A stretch of DNA of 64,000 bases from Rotaria macrura. Lineage: Eukaryota > Rotifera > Eurotatoria > Philodinida > Philodinidae. Location: NCBI GenBank assembly GCA_900239685.1, contig OENT01000625.1:1-64000 (forward strand), written 5' to 3'. This document shows, piece after piece, positions 32,601 to 44,627 of this stretch. Position numbers and translations under genes: made by a program. Within the stretch, counting starts at the first letter, position 1, and each line of letters opens with the position of its first letter. The notes under the pieces were generated by a model. That model had not been told where the DNA came from. It searched no databases and worked only from the letters and a program-made list of their open reading frames with translations.

Positions 32601-33815
32601 ACTTGAAGCATTCCACGGAAAATTTTAATTGGAAATTGATATATTGTCATTTTTTATTTAGTATTCTAGAACAGATTAGTAATACTCAGTGAATGAACGT
32701 TAAATGTTGGATTCGATTGATAATTCAAACCTATCTACTTTTTCACTATTTCAGCAATAACTGTGATTAGATTTATTAGCGTCCAGTATCAGATTGAGAA
32801 AAATATTTTCATTCAAATCTCTATTCATTCTGAGAAGAGATATTCTTCTCCGTGTAATGTGTTGTGACGAGAAGAGTCTTCAAGTTATTAATCAACGATG
32901 AATCAGCTTCGATAGAAACTACTCTCCTAAAGAAACTTATTCATACCATAATAAATCTTTCCATTGGCACTTTCATGATCTGCAATGCAACAGTTTCTGC
33001 ATGATATTCCAAGGCCAAATTAATCATGCTTGTTACCTCTATTCGATATTAGACTTATATTCAAAATGAGAGTCACAGATTGACTCAGAAGGATTCGAGA
33101 TCATACATTATCATTTAGTATATACATATGTATGTAATGAAAACATTCGAAAGTTTAATGCAGGTTAGAATGTATATTAATATAATAGTTATTCCTCCCG
33201 TTTTCACTCGTTAGAATAAAGATTCCTTTTTCTTGAATCTATTCAACCGCTACTATTGTCTCAACAGTTCGAAGATGCTCAATTGTATCGGCTAATTATG
33301 TTTACGAATGCAGTTTTATAATGATTGCTTTTTATATTTCTTCTAATCATTAGCGAACATATCTCATATTCTTATATCTTCGTTCTACTGTCAATGTACA
33401 GGCAATTAACCATGCATACGAAAACTAAAAGAAAACGAACTCAACATTTCTGAACAATACTCTAAACAAACGGTTCAGTTGAATTTCGGATCTACATAGA
33501 TAAATTATTTTACGAAATGTCCTAGACATACAACAACCTGTTATAGATATGAGTATAGCTCATTCTGAATCAGAAGTTCTCTGAAGGTTAATATTCAACA
33601 CACATCTAAGGTATCTCTTGTTGTTCTTTTATTTTCTATGTGAACATAGAGTATCAAATCGTATTATAATTTTTGTTTTTAAAACCTACGATAAATATTT
33701 GCACATGAATAAATGTATTTTAGGCACGTTTGTATTTGCCAGATACGAAAGACAAACACATTTAACTCATGATAGACATTAAAATATTCTTTCGTAAGTT
33801 ACATTTAACAATTAG
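29645..33815. other. Long intergenic region, no gene seen
   Basis: About 4.2 kb of AT-rich sequence separates the oxidase from the adhesion gene. Open frames (for example 29962-30312 and 31570-31977, both minus) have no recognisable domains or splice partners. A (GAA)n microsatellite lies at 32084-32103. The 5' exon or exons and regulatory DNA of the adhesion gene are probably here. Confidence 0.5.
32084..32103. repeat. (GAA)n microsatellite
   Basis: Six to seven uninterrupted GAA units in otherwise unremarkable intergenic DNA. Confidence 0.8.
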
Positions 33816-36800
33816 AGAAATCTTTTCTACACACTATTCACTTTAGTCATTTATTTTATTCATAATTTACATGGTGAATTGATAATAAAACCGTCAGAAC
33901 CCGTTGTTCTACGTGATCAATATAAATCATTTGTTGCATCATGTACTGGATTACCAAACACTCGAGTTGGTTCGTGTCATTATTCACTTTCTATTGAATG
34001 TTATTTTATTCGTTTTCAGCTGCTTGGAGATCTCCATTACAGATCGATGTTAAAGAAGACGATAATGCAAGGTAAATAAGGTCATATGATTATTTTTCTT
34101 TTCTTCTGATTATGTTGTCTAGAGTGACAGTTGAACGTCAGACATATGGATTAAGATTACGTATAAGGAATTTAACACGAAGTGATCAAGGTGTATGGGA
34201 ATGCTTAGGATCTGATCTTAGTGGACAACCATTATTACGTACTTTACAAATTAATGTTAAAGGTTAATAACAACATGAGAAGTAAAAAAGACGATTTTCG
34301 TAGAATTTATTTTTAGTTCCAATAACATTTTTGGGCGAGCCAATTCAATATGCTGAAAAAGATTCAGCTGTATTAATAAAATGTCGCGTACTGGCGAATC
34401 CATCGGCTGAAGTATCTTGGTTCAAAGGACTTGACAAAACTCGTCTAACATCATCGAATTATGAACGAAGTAATGATGGCTTGAAGATTCATCGAGTTTC
34501 ATTAGTTGACAATGATCTATTTTGGTGTCAAGCTGATGTTCTTGAAACTGGAGAATCGAAAGATTACCCAATACAAGTTATTATCGCACGTATGCTATCA
34601 CACGAAAACAAAACACCATCAATTAAATCCATAAATCTCTTTTTTGTTCAATAAACTATTGTAGAACAAATAACACCACCTAGAATTGTTTGCGCGGCAC
34701 CATGTGCTGTTGAAAAACAAACTGCTACTTTAACATGTGAAGCTGGTGGAATGCCACCACCACAATATATTTGGTTTTACGGACCAGTTGGTTTTTTAAA
34801 TTTTGTTATCATATGAAAAAAAAATTGATTATATTTTAAAACAATTCTTTTTCTAGGACGTTCCTATTGGTACAAATGCAATATCGAAATTCGTCGTACG
34901 TGGAAATACTTTAATTATTAATTACGTCGATGAAACAGATAATGCTCGTTATTCATGTCATGCATTTAATGACTATGATCGACGTGGAAAACGAGCTGAA
35001 TATATGCTTAATGTTATTGGTGAGAATATAAACATGATTTCAATTGAAATTACAGATTGTTTCAGAAGTTCATCGATCGAGATAAGAACTAAAGTTTCTC
35101 GTTGCTTACTCTAATGCAGAAACTAATTTTTCCACTGATGATCAGAGATGATTTATAAATTTTTATTCATTAGCATTCAGTAGAAGAATAACTATGCAGT
35201 CTCATAGTTCAACATAGGATAGCATTCAAATGAAAAAATAAATGTGAAAACTTCGGACTTATGTGTACTTCAAAAAGTGAATGAGACCAATCAGTCATTC
35301 TAGAATGTGTGCACGGAAGAAATATCTTGGTAAACTCCAAAACTAGTGGTCATCTCAGACATATCTAGGCATTTGGTTTCTGGATGCAGTTTTTGTGCAT
35401 TTTCAGGCGATGTTTTGTTAGAAAGCTACGATTTGGTTCAAAACTAATATCAGATTCGGAATCAGCGTTAAAAATTGAGCCGATTTTTATACGTTGTGGA
35501 TAATTCTGAGAAAAACGGTTTTTTTGAAAAAATCCCTGTACCCCTCCTCAGGGATTGTTTGGTGAAAAATGATAATTTTTTCAAGAACTCAGCCATTTCT
35601 TGCCGGATCCTTCTCATCTTCGAACTCGATCGAGATATTGATGAGACAATTCTGTGCACAAAATTTCTGCTCAATCGAATGTATTTGTAAAGAGTTGTCG
35701 TGTTAATGGCCGGACACACTGACCGATTCTAGAGTGTACTCACTTTTTGAGTACACAATAATATACAATGCAATTCCTAGAGACGTTCTAACACTAAGGC
35801 GCATTGATCTTTTGTTTAATCATTGAAAAAAATCATGGAAATTATATTAAGTAATTCAGTTTACTATTGTTGATAGGTTTTGATGATGGTCAAATAAATC
35901 TTGTGGACGAAAAATACCAATCATTCTAAGTTGCATTAACACTTCTTCTCACAATACTTCTATGACAAGACATTTAAGTCCGATCGAGAAAAAATGTATT
36001 AAAGTTAAATTTTCGCTTTTAACCAATGAAAGTTTCGATGATTATCAATGTTTTACTGAGTGGCCCTCACGAATCGTGAATATTATTATTTTCTCTCTAG
36101 ATATGTATGAATAAAATATTCTCATCATTTTGAAAGATCTAGTCGTAAAATTAAAACGCCATTAATTCGTTGATTCTTCCAATGAGATGATTTATTTTTT
36201 GATATTTTTTTTACTAGTTCCACCGCGTCTGGCACTCATTCCTCCAATAAATGTCAATCTTGATGAAACAACTCCACCACAACGAGCCGTCTTTACTTGT
36301 CGTGTTTTACGTGGTTCAGCTGAAAGTCTCAGTTTGGACTGGGTTCTCAATGATGGTACTCCTGTACAAGTAAGATTCGTATCAAAAATAAGAAAACGAT
36401 GATCGTCCATTGTTTTTCTTTTTGATTTTTTCCCTCACACAGCCAATCAATGGTATATCGATTGATGTAAGTCAATTAGCATTGAGTCGTTTTATTGAAT
36501 TACGCTTTGAACCTGTACGACGAGAACATCATGGAAATTATACATGTCTTGCAAAAAATCTAGCAGACATAACATCAACAATTGCTCATCTCTTCGTTGA
36601 ATGTAATAATTCATATTCAACATTTTCTTCTCTACAGCTTAACAATTGATTTTAGATAAGCCTATTTTCATGGGACCAGATAAACCTGTAGTATTCAGTG
36701 TTCCTAATTATCGCGGTAAGCGTATATTTTTAATAAATATTTATTTTATTTTATTTTATCTTGTCAAGCAATTATGAAATGTCACTTCGATAGTAATCCT

Positions 36801-39800
36801 CCTCCAACCATTCAATGGGTACGAATGATTCGAAGATTAAAAGATATTGATGGTGGTCATGTACTCATACAAGATAATGATCCACAAGTTATTGATATAT
36901 TAACGAGACAAATCGGTCCAACACTATTTGAAACGCAATTAACAGTAAATATTTTTTATTTCTAGTTACATCGACTCTTTGTTTTGTTTTCGTGTCATCG
37001 AAAACTATTTTTGTTTAGTATAATCCACTAGAACATGACTTCGGTTTATATTTCGAATGTCGTGCTATTAATCCTCGAATCGGGAGATATGCCATGCATC
37101 TTCGACGTGCTGAACCGCCACAACAAGTTCGTGTCACTGAAGTTAAACCACGATCGAATTCAATTCAATTAAATATTCAACCACCATTAGAAATCGGTGG
37201 TTTACCTCTACTTGAATATTTGGTTAATTATGAACAAATTGGTATTCCAAATTCATTGAAATCAGTCACATTTCCAGGTACAGTAATGAAGAACGAAGTT
37301 CTCATGAGTATTATTTATTATTGATTCTCATTAGTTACAACAAATGAACCACAACTTATTCGTATTGAATCTCTTCAACCATCTACTTTATATCGAATGC
37401 AAATAATGGCAAAATCTCGTGCTGGTGATGGTTCTCTATCTATACCGTATCAATTGAAAACACTCGATCAACAAGTTCCAAAGTTTAAAATTCTTTCATC
37501 CGATATGTCATGTCTTGATGATAGATCATGTCTAATTAAATGGATTATTGAATCTGATGGGGGTTCACCTATTTCACGAGCTGAAATATCTTATGCTAAA
37601 GTAGGTTTCGAAGACTTCTTCTATTGACATCAACAAACTATTGCATCCTATGCAATCTCAGTGCAAGCGTATGAATCAGTATGACACTATTTTCTGACGA
37701 GATTTATTATTTGTTTTGGTTTGTCTCACTCATATCTATTTAGAATTTTTAGAAACTAATCCACTCTCTTTTCATAGTTTACATACTTAATGCAAACATT
37801 TGTAAATACTTGCACGTACTGTAGAACATCATGAGAAAAGTCATTGTATTTTACGAGAGACATGTTGATGTGTTTAAAGTTGAAACAATCTCAACATCCT
37901 TTTTCGATCATCGAAAAGTATGCGATCGAGTTTCGTATAAACGTTGGAGGCTTCTAATAGAACTTAGAACTTTTATTATTTCTCTGAGCATAGGAAACAA
38001 GTACAATGCACTAAATAAGATGAGCATCTTTCACGATGCTCAATCTGTAAGATTGGTAAACAATACATATGTATGTATGGTACAGTTAGACTATTTTTAA
38101 TTGGCTGTTCAATACGATTTACTGTTCAATGAGAACAACCTTCGTAATTAGTTCGGTCTCAGTAGAAACATTGTAATATCAAAAATTAGGTTTTTGATTA
38201 GTCTGCTCGGTTTTGAGCAACAAAGCGACCGAGTAGCTTGGTGTTTGTGATGCCTCGATATTTAACACAATACCTCGAATGGTTGAGATAAAATTAGAAG
38301 TGTATTGTTGAGTCAGACGGACTAGGTGAAGCTTGGTATCATCCTAAATCGACGGAAATCGAATTGAAGCTCGAAATATCGAGTAGGATCGAGAGAAACT
38401 CATTGTAGAACACAGATCAGTATTTGAGAGTCTTGTTGCATTGCCTAGATACATGTTCCGATAATTTCATGATGAATTGGTTCATTATTCAAATCAAAAC
38501 TATTTGTGAACAAATCGAAAACAGTTCATGTAATTTTGTGAAAGCACTATGAATTTTTGACTAAAAGCAGAATTTGAAGAGCGTAGCGTTGCTTTGTCTA
38601 ATCTTCAGTTTTGTTGATTCAAATGTATCCTGTATAACGAGTCGATTTCATTTGTAACTAACTGCCAGCTATGAATCAGAATAACTGTAGAAATTCAAAA
38701 AGATCGATTGTCGTCAAAAACAATGCACCCTCTCTCTTCAATGAATGCATATTTCCTTTAAATTGAAATAATTTACATTATTATCAATGTAAACTACTGC
38801 AACGTAAAAGATTAAATTTCGAGTAAATAATTCATCGAGTACAATAACGATATCAGTGAGTTTTTACATACACTTCTTAAGATAAATATTTAATGGTTAC
38901 GAAGTCTACGAACCGTTTCTTGTTGACCATAAATCTTTCTAGAAGAATTTTCTGCGAAAAAAACACAAACAGAGAAACTGAAATAAAACTTTAACAATTC
39001 GTATGACCTGTATTTATATGAAATTCTTGAATAAGCTGTTCTCGTGATTTCCAAGTATTATAAGAAATTCGGAAGTAGTACACAGTTGTTTTTCTTTATT
39101 TCATTCCCGCTTCGTTACTTCTTGAGTAAAATACTTTTCAATTGAACATTGAAACGATGGCGTGATGAGAAGTAGCTGTATTTTTTTTCGAGACATATTC
39201 TAACTGGAATCAGTATATTTTACTTCTATCATATGTTCACTCATTTTTTTTAGAATCGTGGTGTAAATACAGTTGAAGAATGGACTTCAGCAATTCAAAT
39301 TCAACCATTGATCAATGAATTTGAATTGAAAGAACTTGAACCAGATACAAATTATATTATTAAAGTTGTTCTATTGAATGAAGCTGGCGTCGGCGAACAA
39401 AAGATATCGAAGAGAACTACTAAGTCACGCATTGGTAAGCCACTATCATAATTCATTTATTTGATCGTATTAATATATTCTTTCTTGCAGACAGAGATTT
39501 GGCATATAGATCAAGTGCATCTTTTCATTTTCGTATAGAAGAATTGAGTTTTCTAGTTGTAGTATCTGTAGTAGTCATTTTTATCAGATAAAAAGAATTT
39601 AACAATATACACTTCAAACGCGTTTTATTCTAGATCCTCGTTCGAATTCATCCGATAAACGATCTCATAATAGATTCCAAAATATATGGCTTATTATTGG
39701 AGTCGTGTCGAGTATTATTATTGTGCTTATTATTGCCGTAATCGTGTTTGTTATCGTTCGAAATCAACGTAATTGTTATCAAGATCCAAAGCCAAGATCT

Positions 39801-39999
39801 ACGAAGTAAAATCTTATTCGCATCTTCATTTAATACTTATTCAAATGTATTTCTTGTTCGATTTTTAGAAGAAACAAAGACATTGAAAAGTAAAATTCGA
39901 TACATGATTACGGTATTTACAATGACGATTTTTCTTTCTATTACCTCTAGATCATCTAGTCCTGATGCTCAAACCCCGTTACGTGATGAAGGAAGATAA
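33816..39999 (+). CDS. NCAM/fasciclin II-like cell adhesion protein (5 Ig, 2 FN3, TM), 5' end unresolved
   Basis: Exons: about 33816-33969, 34020-34071, 34123-34262, 34317-34589, 34665-34786, 34857-35019, 36218-36369, 36443-36602, 36656-36715, 36769-36944, 37019-37277, 37335-37600, 39254-39434, 39634-39805, 39869-39889, 39951-39999. All junctions keep frame and use GT..AG. Five Ig domains carry the usual Cys/Trp/Cys pattern (for example VWECLGSD, FWCQADV, ARYSCHAF, NYTCLAKN, YFECRAIN), followed by two fibronectin III repeats (PPLEIGGLPLLEYLVNYEQI; ELEPDTNYIIKVVLLNEAG) and one membrane helix (IWLIIGVVSSIIIVLIIAVI). The cytoplasmic tail is only about 40 residues. This order is that of NCAM/fasciclin II, which mediate homophilic adhesion in neural development. 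A hydrophobic stretch at 33819-33870 may be a signal peptide, but no start ATG was found, so an upstream exon is likely. Large introns at 35020-36217 and 37601-39253. Confidence 0.85.
35262..35758. mobile_element. Tc1/mariner-like MITE in an intron
   Basis: The ends are inverted: TGTGTACTTCAAAAAGTGA at the left, TTGTGTACTCAAAAAGTGA reverse-complemented at the right. TA lies at both borders (35260-35261 and 35759-35760). Next to the ends TCTAGAAT is also shared in inverted order. It is 497 bp long, has no transposase, and sits in the 1.2-kb intron of the adhesion gene. Confidence 0.6.
37601..39253. other. Large intron of the adhesion gene
   Basis: The 1.65-kb intron separates the two halves of the second FN3 domain. 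It contains an 89-codon open frame (37831-38100) with no recognisable domain, and a slightly GC-richer patch at about 38150-38400. I see no second gene. Confidence 0.55.
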
Positions 40000-41499
40000 T
40001 GGCAAACGATTTGTTTTCTATTGAAGCATTACATGTGTTTTTATTTTTTAGTAATCATACAAAAAAGATTGCAATGAATAAGTTGCTCTATCTTTCGAAT
40101 GTTGTTCATTGCCGAGAATTTTTATTCTTGATTTCTAATGAAAATTTTATATTACATGTGATCGATTTTTTAAATATCAATCAATACAGCTAGACGACAT
40201 GAAGTGATAATGACTTCATGGAAAACTGTTTCAACGGAATGTCGTTTGCTTTGTGTTTTTTTCTTCATGAAACTTTACTGGGTGTTCAGTTGTATTTTGT
40301 AGAAGTTTCTATGTGGAGAAGTAGTCAAAGTTCTTTCTAAATAGCATGACATTTTCAGAATATATTTGTACAGTAGTAGAAAGGCTGTAAATAGTTATAC
40401 ACATATCAAACAAGACTAATCCCTCGAAAAAACAATTCTCCGTTCAGGCTCATTTTTATACATTGAACAAATTTCACTTTGAAAGAACATGCTGAAAGTC
40501 AGCTCAGTGTATACTGAGCCATTCTTGTCTCAATATTGTTACGTTTTCTGTGAAGACAAGCGATCATTAAATCAATCATTCAAAAAACTCCCTAAAAATC
40601 ATCATTAAATTAGATAAGTGCCTCTATACCAGATGACAAAGGGTTTCATATTAGAACAAGCATATTTTTTCAGAAACTGATTACATGTATTACAAATTTT
40701 CTTTAAAATCTTAAGACAGACTATGTTTCCAAGTATTTGTTTTGATTTTGAAATTTTTTGCAAAGACTAGCTTTTTAAACGAGAGGTGTGGTAGAAATTC
40801 CAATGTCTGTCAATATTCCCATCGAATACATACTTTTTGTGAAGACCAGAAGCAACAGTCCTATGTGAATCTATAATATAAGTCCTTTACAGAAAAAAAA
40901 TCATTCGTTCTATCTTTCTCATTCTAAGAAATTATCCTCAAGAAAGTGTAAAAACATCATTAAGTAGAACTCGAAGTTAGGTATGACTCGAGGTTGACAT
41001 GAATTTTGTGGTGTTTATACATGATTCAAGTGGTGAAAATAGGATCAGTTTTAGCGGTCAACGACTTTAATTATAAAAACCATCGGTATATCTTGGTAAT
41101 TGTCGATATTCATTGATTCAAGCAATGCATTATAAATTTCAGCGGTTACCTGTGGTTCGCCGGTAATTTTTTCAGCGAACTGAGAGGAAAAGTATAACTA
41201 CATATTTCAAAAGACATGAGTAAAATTACTGACTTTTAGCATAGAAGTCATTTTGATAGCGTCTTATGTAACCGAAGCAAACTTGAAATCGATATTGCGT
41301 GCAAATAAATTTTTAGTGTATCGCGTTCCTGTTGTTTTTTTTTCATCGCACTCATGAATTCTCTGTCTATTTTAATTTCACGAAATTCTGATCTCGCATC
41401 TAAATCAAACAAATGCGAAATGAACATATGCACTGTGAGATGATTCTTAGTGCGTATTCTTTGAAAAACTTAACTATCTGTAAATGTCGATTTATTTTC
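40000..41499. other. Intergenic, no gene seen
   Basis: AT-rich sequence between the adhesion gene and the inverted duplication. The open frames are short and unrecognisable. Confidence 0.5.
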
Positions 41500-43059
41500 C
41501 TCGCTTGCATTCTGATTTTCGACAAGTTCAAGTCACTATACGCACTGCATGCAAAATAAAAATTTAGAAAATATTGAGATCAAATGAAAAAACAGTTATT
41601 TCTTTCAAATTGAAATTACGAACAGTTACAGTTTATAGGAGAGTATGTCTCCTATAATCGTCTTTGGATAATCGTGTCTTTCTAGAAACGCATAACACCT
41701 TAGTTTAGTATAATGTCGCCAAGGCCACCGATCAAACCAACTAATACATCACTACCAGCTCCATTACTTAACAGGTGCAATCCAAAATGCAACCCAAATT
41801 TGAGTAGTCCGAAGCCAACTTTCATACCAACTTTACCAACCTTTTCACGAGACACTGCATCAACAGCATAGTAATAGTTTTGATACGATGTTCCTAGAAA
41901 TAAACCATCATTCATTCAACGCAATATTTCAATAGAACCGTCATACCTGTCATGAATCTGTGTGGATCAACATAATAGGCTGGATAACCGTAAGGGCTGT
42001 TGTAATGCATTGAGCTCGGATATGTAATGTAAGATGGATGCAAAGCCATAAGTTGTCTTTTCTTAGACGAATGTATACTTCGGTAGTGATAAGAAATATT
42101 GTGCTCTTGCTTCTTTATGCATTCGTCTTATATAGCTCTTATGAGAACGAGGTAATGACATCGTTGAGAATGTTTTGGGGTAGTCACTTTTATTTTTGTT
42201 TACATGGAAAAAAGGGAAGTGTCAGTACTTGAATATATCACAAACTATCAAAAACGAGTATATTTTTCAAAAAAATATTTACTATGCAACTCATTAACGT
42301 AGTTAGACACTCTTTCGCCGTGTTAGACAGATGAAAATTGGAAATTATTTTCGAAAATTTCGGAATGACGTCTCAAAACACACACATTTCCACGATCAAA
42401 AGTCATCGATTGATTTTTATCATGCTCTTTTTTTTCTCTATGCATCATTGCTTTCACTGTGTTGTATTCCATCTTTGCCAATGCTCTTCCTCGTCCTTGG
42501 TATCAGTTCGATAGTGCTTAAAAACATGAAAACATCATTTTTGATCGAGAACATTTCAAAGAAAATCAGCAGCCTTGCAAAAGACTAGACGAACTTTTCA
42601 TTCGAAGTCATGTCTCGTTGCTGATTTTGTCTCATCACGCAAATAGTCGTTTTCCTTATATGAAAATGTGGGAATCTATAAAAGCTGTGATCCATGTGTA
42701 TTATTTTATGATGTCTGATCTTCATAAAAATGTCAAACGGTTAGAAAAAACAAGCAGAAACTATTACAAGACATGCTTTGATTTTTTTTATATACGCATG
42801 AATATCGCAAAAGGATGAAAATCAGAAAATAAATAGCGAAAAAATCTTTTTTCACTATGAGTACATACATTCTCTGTGAGAAAGTCATTTCAGTTTATGA
42901 ATTTAGAAAAAAGGAGAATAAGAAAGTATGAATTTCGATAAGAACGAACAAAAGAATGATTAAAAGAGAATCATTTATATCAGTTCTTGTATCTGGCTAT
43001 AAAATAAAAGATTTTAGTGTTTATTGTAGGGTATAGAGATCGGTTTCAAAAATGAGCTG
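41500..43059. repeat. Left arm of large inverted duplication
   Basis: Its reverse complement matches 50612-52130. From the first exon of the small gene (about 41840) to 43059 the arms are almost base-identical. From about 41840 down to about 41500 they show many substitutions and indels. The match ends abruptly at GTTTAACAGCTC/GAGCTGTTAAAC (43059). The spacer of about 7.1 kb contains the MFS transporter. Confidence 0.85.
41700..42049 (-). CDS. Small Gly/Tyr-rich protein, full-length copy (98 aa)
   Basis: Two exons on the minus strand: 42049-41947 and 41893-41700, separated by a 53-bp GT..AG intron. The N-terminus is rich in Tyr, Pro and Ser (MALHPSYITYPSSMHYNSPY). The second exon encodes SREKVGKVGMKVGFG, then an amphipathic, Gly/Leu-rich stretch ending GLIGGLGDIILN. 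It has no signal peptide, and the C-terminal half could associate with membranes. No family is recognised. A second copy lies in the opposite arm (51628-51893), which supports the intron model because intron borders and exon 1 are preserved. Confidence 0.65.
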
Positions 43060-44627
43060 TTAAACGGCATTTTGTCCTTAAGATAGCATATGCATTGATT
43101 AAACTTGAGATCTACTCCCTTCTTGTAATTCTTAAATCTGTTTTGAAATGACACTATCAACTGACAACTTCTGCCGAAATTTGAGCGTTGATTACACTGG
43201 TTAAGAGTAACGTAGAAAAGGAAACAGAACAAAAGAGAGAATAATCAAAATGTCGAAAAAAAACAAAGCCCTAATCACTTCTAATTTTGTTTTTTTATGT
43301 CAAATTTATCGAATAGACATTGGAGCGGAATAAAAAAAAGCTTAAATAATTCGCGTGTCCAGCTATCGTCATCTTTTTATTTCACTATTTACATATGTAC
43401 GAAAGATTTCTGCAGAAAAAGAAAAAATGACCGTTGTTTCTGTCTTCGATATTTTGATAATCCTCTCCTTTTTCTCGGTCATCTTTTCTACATTATTCTT
43501 CATGTGTATATTTTGCGATTAAATTTCTGCAGAAAATTTTTAAAAGCTTTCTCAAGCAGTTGTTAGTCGACTGCAAAACTTCAAAATAAATTTAAGAATC
43601 ACAAAGAAAGAGTAAAACTCAACTTTAATCAATGAATATGACGTTTCTCCCTCTTAATGAAAAACACACGTCTAGAAAGTATTTCTTTCTATATAATCCC
43701 ATATAGTTTTGTTCAGAACAACGGGAATATCATGCTCTTTCAAGCACTATCACTGTAGAGTACGACTATCTTTTTGAAACTGATTTTCTATCGGTTAAGT
43801 GACAACAAGCATTGTGAGTCACTTATTACTGTTGCATCGACATTGCTAAAGGCAGGTACTATGTTGTACTCGTGTTTGTTCCACTTTTTAACCGATTTTG
43901 AATGATTTCAATTTCAAAGATAGCCAATTCCGATAATGTACTTTAGTGCGAAGCGATTTTATTTTTATGAAAACTGAATTAGTAATGGAATCCGTTAAAG
44001 CACTCTAGTACTTTTAACTACTCTGTCTCAATATTCTTAGTCTTGCATGTCGCTGGTATATTTGTTTTCATTCAAGTACAATAAGTTTGAAATCATTTCA
44101 TGAAAGTTTCATGTGGATTACCTAGTATAATTAAAAGAAAAGAGCGTCTTTGTTTGAATGGCTAGAATTAATAATTCGAAGATGTCTCAAGTAACACGTA
44201 TCGAAAAGCGAGGCATGGCATAGATGTTTTTGAATATCGTTTATATTCACTAGCATGTTGAATATGATTCAGAAAGTATATCTAGAGCAGCAATTAACTG
44301 TGAAAAGGTTGTTCGCGACTGATTATCGATTGGCATCATAGTCACTCATTAGGTTACAATGAAGTTCGTTTTCTCGTAAGACTCATCGAAGATTTCTAAT
44401 ATTAATGTCTTGATACATTTCTCTATCTGGTTCTGATATTCAACTACGAATAGATTGAAATCGGCTGAATGATATTATCGTTCATATTCACAGATCACTC
44501 TATAAACAATCGTTTTTACGTATTATTCTATTCATGATCATATAGTTAGTTGTGTTCAATTTATTAATGACACTCAATATAAATACATTTTGTTGTATCA
44601 AGTTATTATTCTTGTTTTTCATTCGTC
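43060..44627. other. Spacer downstream of MFS gene, no gene seen
   Basis: AT-rich sequence between the left arm and the 3' end of the transporter. The 89-codon frame at 43297-43566 has no recognisable domain. Confidence 0.5.

Noticed and set aside
42038..42818. ORFs of 64, 85 and 66 codons repeated exactly at 50859-51639
   Set aside because: Their identity only reflects the inverted duplication. The first lies antisense to the small two-exon gene, and none has recognisable features.
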